A stretch of DNA of 64,000 nt from Apricaphanius iberus (GCA_028564705.1 JAPXFQ010000793.1:1-64000); one strand, 5' to 3'; positions 1 through 10,936 are shown, numbered from the stretch's first letter. Made by a program: numbers and translations. Notes: generated from the letters alone by a model not told the origin.

Positions 1-505
1 AAAAACGAATTTCCTAACCAAGTGAAACTGACTTAATTTAAGATTATTAATCTTAGAAGTTTAGATTCTAGATGTTTTCACTTATTAAGACCCATTCTTA
101 TTAAGATAATTTGACTTGTTTTAAGTTATTCTTTCTAGAGCAATCTTTCATAGATATTATATCTTATTTTAAGTAGATTTTATACAAAATCAAGTTATAT
201 CATGCATGCAGATGCCAAAACCAGTGAACAGTAAGAGATTTGTTCTTGTTTTAAGATTTTGTGTGATTTTCTAGCAAGAGCATTGCAGATAGCATTCCAT
301 TACGCCAACAGGAGCCAAATTAGCAGCAAGTAAGCCTAGTTCCTTTGGTAACATTGCAGATTTACCATTTGGTTGTTACGCTGTTGCCGTAATAGAATGC
401 AATCTGCCATGCTGTTATGACATCACATGCACAGTTGTCATTATGGGCATTGTATTTAATAGCAACTAAACAAGAGTCAATAACTCAATATTTACAGTAT
501 GTTTA

Positions 506-2641
506 TTAAACATTTGAATTTTCCAACAATACATCAGTAAGATCATAATTTCTTGGAACATACATCTTGGTATTGAGCATAATAGCTTGATATGCAGTGT
601 AATCCTTCAGTTTCTCCAAATTAATAAATTCTGTGGCCATGGCAATATTTGGTACAGTAATTTCATATGATAGCAAATTTCTGTTAAAATCTAGTGTTTC
701 ATGAACTTGATATTCACAACAAAATAAAACCGAATCAACAATGAAAATATTATTAATCAGTCCAAAAATAGGCAATCCATTCTCAGTGTCTGTAATAATC
801 AAGCTTTTTCCAGTTGTGTAAGTGTTACCATTTAACATAACCCACTTGACAGAAATTACATGCTGGACATCAACAATATTTAGAAACTCTCTGATCTTCG
901 ACTCAACATATTGGAAACTTGACACTCCTCCCACAGGGCCTAGATCTTTCTCATGGGCAAAAATATTATTTTCATTTTGCGTGCTTTCAACAATTTGATT
1001 GTGCTGGACAAGAGATTTGCAAATATTTTTATAGTTCAATTTTGAAGACCACTTTTTAAAAAATCTGTGTTTGGATTCAAACCTCATACACATATGCCTT
1101 CTCAGGGGACCCAGGGCCTCAATTTGTGAAGGAAAATGTATCATATAATGCTGTTTGGGAGTTATGTTGTTGGCAGGGAAAAGATTAGTAAACTGTTTTA
1201 GGTGCTGTTCAATCATCCTCCTGAGTTTTTCCAATGTTTCAATAGCTATAACTGGGGAAAATATAATTTGAGATATTTCAAGTAATCCTATTATAAACTG
1301 GACATATACATTAGTACTGATGCTGTTTACAATAAATGGAAATATTTTCATGAACACCAACATCTGCCCTGAAGACTGTTTAAGTTTGTTATCATTTGAG
1401 GATAAAGTATTTACAGTGATGGGGCATGGTTTGTCACGTACATCAACCGGTGAATAAGAAAAGCATTGTATACCTGCGTTTATAGAGTCCAATTCAGTGT
1501 CTCCAGATAAAATGAGAGCCTTTAACACGCATTTCATTTCATAGGGCACCACACCCTCAAGTAACACATGCATTATATCCTGTGGGGTTTGCCGGATTAA
1601 ATCAAAAGCTGGGAAATCGACAAGTTTGCTCCTTCTATTAAGGCCATAAGTAGTCATAAGGGAATTTTTAAGAAATTCTGTACTGGCCCTCTCCATTTCT
1701 TCACACTGTCTGATATGATTTCGTAATGTTCTTGGGGTAAAATAATTCTCATCAAAGTTGCTTTGCATACGGTTAAAGTCACACTCACAATGCCTGCACT
1801 TGCTAAAAGCAAAACCAACCCCAGACTTAAACCCAGCTAGATCGTGCTGTGCAAGGGTATCCCCACATACTGATATTACAGCACCAAAGATAATTGTTTC
1901 CGTGCTTCCAATTTTGACTTTTGTACCACTGTAGAGCTTCTTTAAATCCTTTTCAATTCGCTCCAAAATAACATCAACACCAGCCTCTGAAATATCCTTA
2001 GCTTTCGCAATTGCAAGAAGTCTTATGGCTGGAAGCTTTGACCTAAACTTAGGCTCAATGTTTCCTAATGAGTAATAGAACATCAGTAGTTTGTTAACAG
2101 AAGCATGTGCACCAAGAGGATTGCAGATTTCAATTTCATCTGAATATAAAATTAATTGTAATGCTGTACGCTTAACAGAAAATAAAGGATGAGTTTTGAA
2201 AAGACTTCCATTAACAATGTCTTTGAGAAAGCCATTTTTGCTACAATTTGTTGGGTGATGAATCATATTGAATATTCTTGGGTTACACAGAAATTGTTCC
2301 AAACTTTTGATGAGAGACACATAATAAAAATAAATGTTCTTAGTTTTAAGTACCCTAGTTCCACCTCTCTTAACTCTACAGAGCTTTTGTGAGATGATGA
2401 CCTCCTCGGGTTCAACTGGATGAAAAAGTTCTTTAATAGTTTGGTCCTGCATGTAACTCGTGGTCAAGGAGGCGAAAGGATCTGGAAAGTCAAAAATTGT
2501 TGCCATCGTCTCATCACGAAGCTGCTCTATGTTGTCCATATGTCCACGTCTTTCAAAAACATTCCTCACCCTCTCTCGCAGGTTTTCCAAAAGGGCAAAT
2601 TGAAACTGTTGCACTTCTGCCACTATGTTGTTGACATTCCC
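506..2641 (-). CDS. EnSpm/CACTA-like transposase, exon 2 (catalytic part)
   Basis: This is an uninterrupted 711-codon exon. On the minus strand it starts after a TTATTGTAG acceptor at 2642, is in frame with exon 1 (3683-4165), and the joined protein is 872 residues. Visible motifs, numbered on the joined protein, are DEIEICNPLG (about 329-338), CGDTLAQHDLAGF (about 420-432), a Cys cluster with CRHCEC just after it, and MHVLLEGVVPYEMK (about 518-531). The acidic motifs and the MH-LLEG segment recur in animal EnSpm-type transposases, where the RNase-H-like catalytic core lies. Assigning individual catalytic residues is inference. In relatives the segment is often MHD, whereas this copy has MHV. 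The frame is intact throughout, so the copy may be young. A polyadenylation signal AATAAA (507-502) overlaps the stop codon. The role would be to cut and join the element's ends in the nucleus. Confidence 0.72.
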   Translation of the reverse strand, partial: GNVNNIVAEVQQFQFALLENLRERVRNVFERRGHMDNIEQLRDETMATIFDFPDPFASLTTSYMQDQTIKELFHPVEPEEVIISQKLCRVKRGGTRVLKTKNIYFYYVSLIKSLEQFLCNPRIFNMIHHPTNCSKNGFLKDIVNGSLFKTHPLFSVKRTALQLILYSDEIEICNPLGAHASVNKLLMFYYSLGNIEPKFRSKLPAIRLLAIAKAKDISEAGVDVILERIEKDLKKLYSGTKVKIGSTETIIFGAVISVCGDTLAQHDLAGFKSGVGFAFSKCRHCECDFNRMQSNFDENYFTPRTLRNHIRQCEEMERASTEFLKNSLMTTYGLNRRSKLVDFPAFDLIRQTPQDIMHVLLEGVVPYEMKCVLKALILSGDTELDSINAGIQCFSYSPVDVRDKPCPITVNTLSSNDNKLKQSSGQMLVFMKIFPFIVNSISTNVYVQFIIGLLEISQIIFSPVIAIETLEKLRRMIEQHLKQFTNLFPANNITPKQHYMIHFPSQIEALGPLRRHMCMRFESKHRFFKKWSSKLNYKNICKSLVQHNQIVESTQNENNIFAHEKDLGPVGGVSSFQYVESKIREFLNIVDVQHVISVKWVMLNGNTYTTGKSLIITDTENGLPIFGLINNIFIVDSVLFCCEYQVHETLDFNRNLLSYEITVPNIAMATEFINLEKLKDYTAYQAIMLNTKMYVPRNYDLTDVLLENSNV

Positions 2642-3682
2642 CTACAATAAGAAACAAAGAAAATTACTGTTATTATTAGTAGTAGTAATATTTAATTTTG
2701 AGCAGTTGACATTTCCTTGTTTTCTCAAATTTTCAGAATTACGTATACAGTTTTATTTAAAATTAAATACAATTTGTACCCCTATAAAAGTATTTGTATT
2801 TTTATGGAACGACCCCCTTTAGCAATTGACCAAAAACAAACAAAAAATAAAAATGGCTAAAAATATGCTATACTTTTTTTTCTCTTACCCACAAACTGAA
2901 CCGAGCATTATTCATATCTAAAAAGCTTCTTGAAAAAAGTGTAAAATCAAGGATGATAACATGACAAAAACGTGCCAGATAGGCAAGACAATATAATTTA
3001 AAAAAAAAATCTACCTTTATCAGGCCCAAAACACTTTACAGTAAGGAACAAGTCACCCTTCACTCTCTCATTCATACACCAATGAACGCAGACACTGGTG
3101 CTCAATATGAATTTTGTTGCCATAACACATGCTGTTTATCGTGCACTCTATTGAAATTTCCCCACCAACATTTCAGGGTCTGTACCTCTTTCATGAGGAT
3201 GTGCCTCAGACAAAAAAAAAATAAAAAAGATAGATACTTTACCCGAGAAATGCAGCATCTTTCACGAACATCAACGGTGAATGCGGCAGCACGTCTGATT
3301 AAAGCCTGTATAAAAGTAAGCCATGAAACAAGAGAATTATTAGCCATTGGCACTGTATATAAATGTCCCATTTAATTCCCTTACTTGATCAAATTATTTA
3401 TAACATATGATTCTAAATTTTACATAATATACCAATGCTTATGGTTTTGTAAACTTCACCACAAAAAAAAAAACACCCCGAAAAAATTAAAAATGGAAAT
3501 AAGATCTCATTGATACAATATTTATTACAGGTCAACTTTAGCTGCAATACTATGTCTTTTTCCCCAATGCTACGTTAGCCTGTCTCAGTAAGTCCCATTT
3601 CAAAATCGAATGTAGCTACGCTAACCTTGTGACATTGTGTGACGATTCACTGATCTACATTACGCTAATCGATTTTGCTTAC
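2642..3682 (-). other. Intron of the transposase gene with a SINE remnant
   Basis: A GT-AG intron of 1041 bp lies between the two transposase exons. The short ORFs inside show no recognisable domain. Bases about 3008-3110 (TTTATCAGGCCCAAAACAC, then short direct CACTCTCTCATTCATACACC) resemble the reverse complement of a common fish SINE 3' part. The rest is AT-rich with A/T runs and no further feature. Confidence 0.5.
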
Positions 3683-4165
3683 CTTGTCGGGTGTTATTTG
3701 TGCTTCACAGGGCTGAACATCAAGAGGCTGACTGGGCCTTTCCTCTTCTTCGTCCAGGAGCTCTTGTTCGGTGGTCCCTCCTAGGGTTGCGTTGTTGAAG
3801 CCGTTAGCTTCGATGGTGGTCGGGTCCACTTCAGTATTGCTGGTAGCACTGCCGGTAGAACGAATGTATGAAGCACAGCCTGAGAAAATGGGTATGTCGA
3901 ACCGTTCATCTCCAAGACCGTCTGAGTGGGTCAATGTAGAAGTGAGCGGTGGTGGGCGTCCATTAGCCAGGTAGGATGCATGTCTTCGTTTGATGTGGTA
4001 GTAGAACGAATTAAATACTCGATATTCTTCTGTGCAGTCATCTATTCCACAAATAGCACGAAATTTAGGATTGCGTCCATGAGCTTTGTTGACATGGCTA
4101 AGTAGTACTTTCAAAGTCAGTGCCATGAACACGAAACAAATGACACAGCGCCATCCCACCGCCAT
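3683..4165 (-). CDS. EnSpm/CACTA-like transposase, exon 1 (two C2H2 zinc fingers)
   Basis: A 161-codon first exon starts at ATG 4165 and ends in phase 0 at 3683, followed on the minus strand by the donor GTAAGC. Joining it to the acceptor at 2642 keeps the frame through GNVNNIV into exon 2. Two C2H2 fingers are visible: C7-C10-H24-H29 and C39-C44-H57-H62. The rest (about 70-161) is polar, with an acidic run near 135-142. Zinc fingers at the N-terminus of a DNA transposase normally bind the element's ends; here that is inference from position. The start lies 644 bp from the first ATG of the divergent SAM-like gene, so the two probably share a promoter region. The exon-intron model is read from splice sites without transcript support. 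Confidence 0.62.
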
Positions 4166-4809
4166 CTTGAAATAGAAAGGGGGATTTTAAAAATAACGGC
4201 TGTCCTATGTGTGGGCCAGGGAGGGGTTGGACTATACCATTAGTGATGGAGTCAGGTAACTAAATGCTTTTTTTATCTGATCATTTATATTTTACACGGT
4301 TTGCGTACTGTCTTGTATTGTCATAAATTATTATTGAATATTCCGGTACTAACGAGGCCTTTTAAATTTGTGGTTTGTCCTGAAACAGAAAACGCACCCC
4401 CATTTCAGGCTAATTGGAATTCCCTTTCGACAGCCACAGAAGGCGCCAGGGAGCAGTCGCGAGGAGATCGTTCACACAAGAAAACGGCAAAATTTGAGCA
4501 AAGAGAAGCACGGGAATACGGTATTTTAAGCAAATAATATTAATTCTTTGATGATTACGTCCTTTGGCGTTCGTTACGAAAGTGGACTGTTATAACTATT
4601 TTCTTTAGAAATGGACGAGTTATTTAACATTAGCCTGGATAATTAGCTAACAAAGTTAGCCAGGCTAATGTTAAATGAGTTAACATATCAAATTATGCTC
4701 AATACATCTAGCAGCTTTACCATAAAAACCATACCTTTACAAAACAGAAAGGCACAACATGTACAGGGTTTGTTAGACTGAATAATTATTTTTTGTTTTT
4801 TTGTAGCTG
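4166..4809. promoter_or_regulatory. Divergent intergenic region, putative bidirectional promoter
   Basis: This 644-bp stretch separates the ATG of the minus-strand transposase (4165) from the ATG of the plus-strand SAM-like gene (4810). It has no long ORF. It contains a strong inverted repeat (4622-4676) and a TTTTGTAG acceptor just before 4810, which suggests that an untranslated first exon of the SAM-like gene lies here. Assignment as a promoter is inferred from the divergent layout; I do not see a convincing TATA box. Confidence 0.4.
4622..4676. repeat. Perfect 17-bp inverted repeat (hairpin)
   Basis: ATTTAACATTAGCCTGG at 4622-4638 is exactly complementary to CCAGGCTAATGTTAAAT at 4660-4676. 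An inner GCTAAC/GTTAGC pair extends the stem towards a small loop. It lies between the divergent genes of the transposon. Confidence 0.85.
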
Positions 4810-7800
4810 ATGGCGGGTGCGGGCCAGACATTGAGAAATGCCAATGGCGAAGAAGGCGGAGACTGGTAATGTTTAAACAAGGCATGTTAAATAAAAATTT
4901 AAATATGATTAGTTTGACAAACTGTCCTTCACAGGATGGAACTTGACAATATGACAGTCGAGATTTTAAAAGGTAAGACTAAAAAAAGATTCCGACTGAA
5001 ATATGGTATAATAAATGAGTAATACATTAATGAATGTAATTTGAGTAGTGTATTCAAAAACTCAAATAAATGTCCTTTTGTTTGACTAATAGAGAACAAA
5101 AGAGTCGAATAACAACTAAGTTATCTGCCGGATTGTCGTTGGTAAACCTTCAAGGAATAGGCCACTGTTTTTGCATACTGAGATATGTTCTGAGCTCAGA
5201 TGAGTTGATGCGTACCTGTCTGGTCTTCACACGTTTGCTTAGTAACACGGAACATGTTAGCATTTAGCCTCCCCTACTCTATGGGGCCAAACGGGTGTGA
5301 GGTTTGAAGCGACCAAGCTCTTCCATGCCTCCCCTATTTAAATAGGGTTAAGTGAGAGTTTAGTTGCATAAAATTAAACAGGTTGATTTTCTAAGTGGAT
5401 AAAAGGGAGAACTATGTTGTGGCGCAGTAGTACCTTAGGAGCACTTTGACGTCCGTGCAGTAAAGTCGAAGTGCTCCTAAGGTATCATTGCATCTTACAA
5501 TATAGTACTACTTTTGATTCGCTAGAATTTGCTAGACTCTTGGTCTAAAATAAAGTCAAAATACTTCACATAATTAGCACTTGGGAGCTGCACTATTTTG
5601 AAGTTCAGGATCTTTACTTTTCTGTGTTTCTTACCTATGCACACAATCTAACCTCCTTTAAACATTTTACAAATTAGAAATTTGGGGCAGTTATGACCAC
5701 AGAATCATGTATGACTTTTAAACTCAATAACATTTCTCTATTTGTGCCAGCCGCAAATGTTGATGCAGACGTCCTGCAAACCTTAACGAGAGAAGATTTA
5801 AAGGACCTCTTTCCTGGGCCGGAACACTTTCGAAGAAGGAAAGCCATTTGGGACATGGCCCACCCTGTTGTAAGTTATCCTTGAGCATTAAAGGAATACG
5901 TCACTCCTGGAAAGATGAATGTGCATTTAAAGTGGGTCAGACATGTAGTACAAATGTGACATTTCTTTTTAATTTGGAGCATTCTAGACTAAGAAAAGCC
6001 AGAAAATGTATTTTTTACTCATGTGGCTGAAATACATTTCCCAGAATGCACTTGGTTTGCTGCCCTGATGCCACTCACAAACCTGTTACAGGCTCTATTT
6101 ATGAGGTGGGAATGCACCAAGTAGTTTGCAACGCTGTTAAACACTAAAATAACATTGCACCTGTGCCTAAACCATCAAAAGTCGATTCTAAAGACTCTAA
6201 AGCTCTCGTGTGCGGCAGGCTTAAGACCAACATCGATAGAAGCTTATTACGCTACTATTCCCTGAGTTTTCTTACTGTGTCAAATCAGAATCACTACCTG
6301 GCTTATTTCCCTTCTTTAGAATTTATTTTGGGATAAAAAAGTGAGCATGATATATAGTACACAACTTAAGACTTTCTCATTAAAAAGATGATGCCAACAA
6401 GAGCTGCTTAGCAGCTCTGCATATGATTTTTTTTTTCTCATCCAATTGAAATCAAAATTTCTCTAAGCTGAAACATTATTTAGGTTAATATATACTCTAA
6501 AATAGCAGCACTAAAGGTTAATAACAAATACAACAAATGTGATTTATAACGTTTATTTAAAAAGTATATAAAATAAAAATTTTAACACTCAAAGCTCTTC
6601 AATAGCTTCGGCAGTTTCCTTATATCCACAATATTGACCGTCAGGAGCGCGGTATCTTCGTCTGATGTCCAAAACAACACAGGTAGGCAAAACTAGACGA
6701 CAGCCTTTGCCAAGTCTCTCGCCTTGCAGGACCCACTCCATACATTGTCTGCAAAACAGTAAGCTAAACATTAGAAAAGCAAACTATTTCCACCTACAGT
6801 ATGCTAGAGTAGATATAAGTATAACGACAATAGCTCAGCTGACTGCGTGGGAAGAACGTTATGATAATGCCTGGTGTACAAACTCAGTCTTAGTTACAAA
6901 AAGAAAAACAAATAAAATACTTATATTAAGCCGTCCGTTTGTCCCTGCGGGCTTCTTCCTCCTGACCACCAGGTAGGTGTCCTCGGCTGCAGCAGCTGCT
7001 CCGACGGCCTCTTGTTCCTTCATTATCGGCAGCTCATCGCTGTACTTCCGCTCAATAAGGTAGATAGCCGCAAGCATCCGATTCTCGCAACACATCATCA
7101 AAATCCCCTTTCTGCCATTTCAGCTTCCAAACTACCTTCCATTGTGATTAGCCTACTATTCAAGCTTTGTCCAGCATGAGCCTGTTAGCTTAGCTTCTAC
7201 AGAAAGACGACAGACACGACACGTTTACTTTCTGTGAGTGAGATCCCTCCCCACATGGGCGTGGTGAAAACATGCGGAACTATCACTCAGTACTAGCTTT
7301 AGTCTTATGCCTCTGGCCAAAAGTCCTCCGATGACACAAAATGACGATTTTTGCGTCATCGGAGGACTTTTTTTCATGCATAAAAATGCACAAATCTCTC
7401 CTCTTAGGGGGATATGGGGGGGCACGGTCATTCGAAAATACTGCTCGTTTTCTACTGATACAAAGCTTAATGCTAAATGATCCCTTTAACCTAATGTTTT
7501 GGTCTGTTCTAAATACCACATTCTTCTGCTTGTATTTCATGTGTCCAGGAGCAGGCAACAGAAGAAAGTGAGGGTCCTGTTCATCCTGCAGTAAAAAAAA
7601 GTCCTTTGAAAGTTGTGCAGCTCCCAAGCCCACAATATGTGATTTATACTGACAGTGAATTAGAGCATGTGAGGAGAGAATATTTTGAATTTAAACGCAT
7701 TGGGCGAGAAAGAGACTGCCAGCTTTCTAAAGAGCTCTACTGTAGACTAATAAGAAATACAATTATCAGTATGATAACTGCTGTGAGAGCGTCTGGTGGG

Positions 7801-10679
7801 ACTGACTGCCTGCAATACCCCACAAAAGAGGGGCTGCAGGCCATGGCCAGACGAATCATGGACTACTATCCAATGGTCGCTGACTGGGCAGACACCGGCT
7901 GTCCATGGGTAAGTGTATGCAATGATGATTTTCCATTGACAGCACACTGTTAAGGTTTTCTTTATTAAACTTTAATTTGTCCAGGGCTAGAGATGTAATG
8001 GGGTAGTAATTTTTGCGATAAGCTGGCACTTAGCTTTTTACGAGACTTTGTCTTGTCTTATTGTGTCTTATAACCACATCTTACAAATAGACCAGTTTTG
8101 AAGATGTAATTACTTTGAAAGACAAATTCATTCAAATTCAAAAATACTTTATTGATCCTAGAGGGAAATTAAGTGTTGTTGTAGCTCATTAATTAATAGA
8201 TTTTTCAAGGAGTTCTTGTAGACGATGATGGCTGTGGGGAGAAAGAATTTTCTGTAGCGGTCTGTGTTGCAGCGAAACTGAAGAAGCCTCCGACTGAAGA
8301 TACTCTGTTGTTGTAGGACTGTCTCATGGAGAGGATGCTCAGGGTTGTCCATGATCTTTTTAATTTTATGAAGAATCCTTCTTTGCATCATTATGTCCAG
8401 TTGTTCCAAAGTCGTCCCCATAACAGAAACAGCCTTCTTCATCAGGTTATTGAGCCGTTTAAAGTCCCCGGCTCTGATGATGAAGAGATGACACTCTCTA
8501 CAACAGATTTGTAGAAGACACCGCTATATTAATGTTATTACATTTCTGTTTCACAGTCCAATATCTTCAAGAAGCTCAGCAAGAGACTGCAAAACATCAA
8601 GTCTCCACGAAAATGGCAAGGAGCTACACCATCGAGAGGCAATGGGAAAAGAAGACGCCTTTCATTTGAGAACACTACAGGCAAGGAACTCACAGACGAG
8701 GGAGAAGAGCTGGTCGTGGACTTGAGCCCGTCCACTTCTAATGTCTCTCCAAGAAGCACCATTTGCACCCCAGAAAGGCCAGAGGTTCACTCTCCTAATA
8801 CGGCCAGCGAGAACAGAGTTAAAACAGGCAAGTCACCTTGTGGATCTTTAGCAGCCAAAGAACAAAAATAAAAGTTTGGTACTGTTAATGAGATTGTGTA
8901 CACAAGCTTTTTGTTTTGTTTTTATTATTATCATTACTGTGGTATCAAAATAGAAAGTGAATATTGGTATCATGAGTTGTTTTTTTCTTAATATCTGAAT
9001 TGGTTTTGAAATTTTAGTATTACTATTAATTTGCACATTGGCTATATTGTATATAGTATTTTTTTTTTGCATATGTATCTGTACAATGAACAAAGACCAA
9101 ATTTCAATTTCATTATTGGTTTTTTACTCATTTTTGGTGTAGGTCCCAAACTGCACGACAGCCGGATTGCTCAGGCTAGACACTACAAAACACTACAAGA
9201 AATGTTTCGAAAGCCAAAACAAGACAAGGAGGCAGTTGCCCAACTGTTGGATTTAGAATTTGAATCAAGGAGAAGCTTCATAAATGCAGACCTGCTAAAA
9301 GAGCGAGACAAGGCAGCTAAGATAACTGACGCCTATCCCTGCTTCAAAGACATTGACCATGTAAGTTTTTATTTGATTATAGTTTTTTGATTCTCTCTGG
9401 CTATTATCATTTACATAAATTCTACTAAATCCTTAGATTTTGTTTAATTTAGTTTTGCATGTGTCTAAACTGCAGCCAGCTTTGCTTGCCTCATCTTAAG
9501 GAATCCTGTAGTAACATTCTGATACCTTTAAGGCCCTCGACGAAGTGGGGAGAATCATTTCCAAAGGACAGCACAACTATGTCATGGAGCTGAGAGAACG
9601 CTGGGAAGTCTTCAAGCAAAAATTAATCTTCTATGCCGTTTACAAGAAGGCAATGAAACCACCTATGTCACTTTCTAAAGGTAATTTTTGAAATTATCAT
9701 TTTTAAATGAGTTATTTAAAAATGATTTTTTTTTGTTATTTAGGCTTTTCCAGTATATAATATCAATAATATCTTGTTATGTATTTTTGCTTCCCCAGAA
9801 GAACAAGCAATTGAGCTACTGAAGTGCCTCCCAGTGCTATTTCCTTCTAATGCTGCACTTCCGAAGAAACTGGCTAATGCATCGGACGCCCTGTTCCATA
9901 TCTTATTGGTAAGATTCTTTGTGTTGTGTAAGATTATAAGATTCCTTTTTATTGCATGGTGCATGGTCATCCAGAGCTTAGCACTCATACTTTACAGCTA
10001 GGAGGTCCTGGGTTCAATCCAGGGCTGGAGGAGTCTTTCTGTGTGGAGTTTACATATTCTCACCATGTCTGCAAAGGATTCCGTACTCCAGTTTCCTCTA
10101 CCACTAAAAATGTGTGCTGTAGGCCAAGATGAATCTGTGTGCAAGTGAATGAATGGATGGACAGTTGGCATAGATGTGTGGAGTGTCATTGCGTCAGTCT
10201 ACCCCAGGGGAAACTGTGGCTAGATATAGCCTACCACTACTGTGTTTGGAGTGAATGGAGAACGAATCACGTGCAAAGCACAATACAAATTACTGTTGGG
10301 TTGTACTTCATGCGAAAAGTTTGTGAGCCATTGTTTTTCAACAATACAAGATTTGTTTTTTTCCTTTCAGCCATTAGAGGAACCAGGAATGTTTCTACAG
10401 AAGCGACCTTTCTGCACACCAGTCCTGCTCGTTGATGAGGATTGCTGCTTCATATGTGCTGGTTCAACTCCCATCTCATCTTTTCCAAAATCCAAGCTCC
10501 AGGAAGCCATTCTTTACATTATGGCTTATTACTACGTTTTTCACATGGGATACCCCAAATGCATAGCACCCTTGTTGCTAGCCCTGCAAACAGAGGTGCT
10601 TCAAGATCCCATCACGGACAGTGATGCAAACCCTGCCTATAAAAAGGCGATGACAGAGTTTGCAGCTTTTGTTGGGTAG
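4810..10679 (+). CDS. SAM-domain-like passenger gene of the EnSpm-type element (nine exons)
   Basis: I chain nine exons with consistent phases: 4810-4865, 4935-4972, 5691-5869, 7549-7908, 8557-8827, 9143-9360, 9533-9680, 9799-9908 and 10371-10679, giving 1689 nt or 562 residues plus stop. All introns are GT-AG except that after 8827, which has a GC donor. The N-terminus (about 20-90) looks like a SAM fold: a core with LTREDLKDLFPGPEHF and then a basic RRRKAIW helix. The middle (about 210-300) is low-complexity and Ser/Pro-rich, and the last third is helical with no family I can name. Fish genomes carry many genes labelled sterile alpha motif domain-containing 3-like with this look. The location inside transposon ends and divergent from the transposase suggests such genes are element cargo or accessory proteins. 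Function is unknown; SAM domains usually mediate protein or RNA contacts. The first coding exon is the least certain. Confidence 0.62.
5431..5484. repeat. Perfect 16-bp inverted repeat within intron 3
   Basis: TACCTTAGGAGCACTT (5431-5446) pairs exactly with AAGTGCTCCTAAGGTA (5469-5484). The stem extends imperfectly to about 5418-5500, giving an approximately 80-nt hairpin of the size of a microRNA precursor. It lies in the intron before the third exon of the SAM-like gene. Confidence 0.8.
6589..7098 (-). pseudogene. P2X7-receptor C-terminal-like ORF, antisense in an intron, apparently broken
   Basis: Two minus-strand coding blocks lie inside the large intron (5870-7548) of the SAM-like gene. 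Block 1 (7098 to about 6921) starts MMCCENRM and includes ERKYSDELPIMKEQE and an Ala run. Block 2 (6748-6589, after a TTTTGCAG acceptor) has CMEWVLQGERLGKG, LVLPTCVVLDIRRRY and DGQYCGYKE before its stop. The second block resembles the Cys-rich, zinc-binding cytoplasmic C-terminal domain of P2X7 receptors, a domain that also occurs alone in many animals. The simplest donor (GTATTT at 6920) leaves phase 1 while the acceptor needs phase 2. In addition, a second open frame just upstream (7119-7063) looks like the displaced N-terminus. I therefore call it decayed, or with an unresolved exon structure. The family call comes from motif memory only. Confidence 0.45.
7319..7371. repeat. Perfect 17-bp inverted repeat
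   Basis: AAAAGTCCTCCGATGAC (7319-7335) is complementary to GTCATCGGAGGACTTTT (7355-7371) with a 19-nt loop. It lies upstream of the antisense P2X7-C-like ORF and 177 bp before exon 4 of the SAM-like gene. Confidence 0.85.
8125..8517 (-). mobile_element. L2-like LINE 3' end
   Basis: Read on the minus strand, 8517-8158 encodes the C-terminus of an L2/CR1-type ORF2: DNPEHPLHETV, then FSRRLLQFRC, then RYRKFFLPTAIIVYKNSL. After it comes the tail, seen on the plus strand as AATACTTTATTGATCCTAG, typical of L2-like LINE ends in fish. The copy is truncated at its 5' side and sits in the intron between exons 4 and 5 of the SAM-like gene, so it arrived after that gene structure existed. Confidence 0.65.
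9968..10335 (+). mobile_element. tRNA-derived SINE in the last intron of the SAM-like gene
   Basis: A pol III B-box-like GGGTTCAATCC (about 10010-10020) is followed by CTGTGTGGAGTTTACATATTCTC and further downstream by CCCCAGGGGAAACTGTGGCTA, the order seen in fish tRNA-derived SINEs. It lies in the intron 9909-10370. Confidence 0.6.
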
Positions 10680-10930
10680 GACACTCACTTTTACAAGCAT
10701 TTTCTGAAATGCGTTTGGTTATTGCATTTTCCTCATGGTTTTGGAAGAGCATTCTTTACACTCTAATTTTTGTTAAAAGAACAGGAGAAATATTGTTTAA
10801 GAGAGTTGTGCATTTTGTAATTATTTGGAATTTAAAACTAATCTCAATCACCATCTTACGCATTGTTGTTTACAAAACTATTAAGAAACATACTGTCAAT
10901 GTTGTGCAATGAGTTGAAATTTTTTTGATT

Positions 10931-10936
10931 AATAAA
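10931..10936 (+). promoter_or_regulatory. Putative polyadenylation signal of the SAM-like gene
   Basis: AATAAA lies 252 bp after the stop codon at 10679, before the subterminal repeats of the element begin. It is the first exact hexamer downstream of the gene on this strand that I noticed. Confidence 0.4.

Noticed and set aside
3082..3375. Two overlapping ORFs in the transposase intron
   Set aside because: They lie over a SINE-like remnant and have no recognisable domain.
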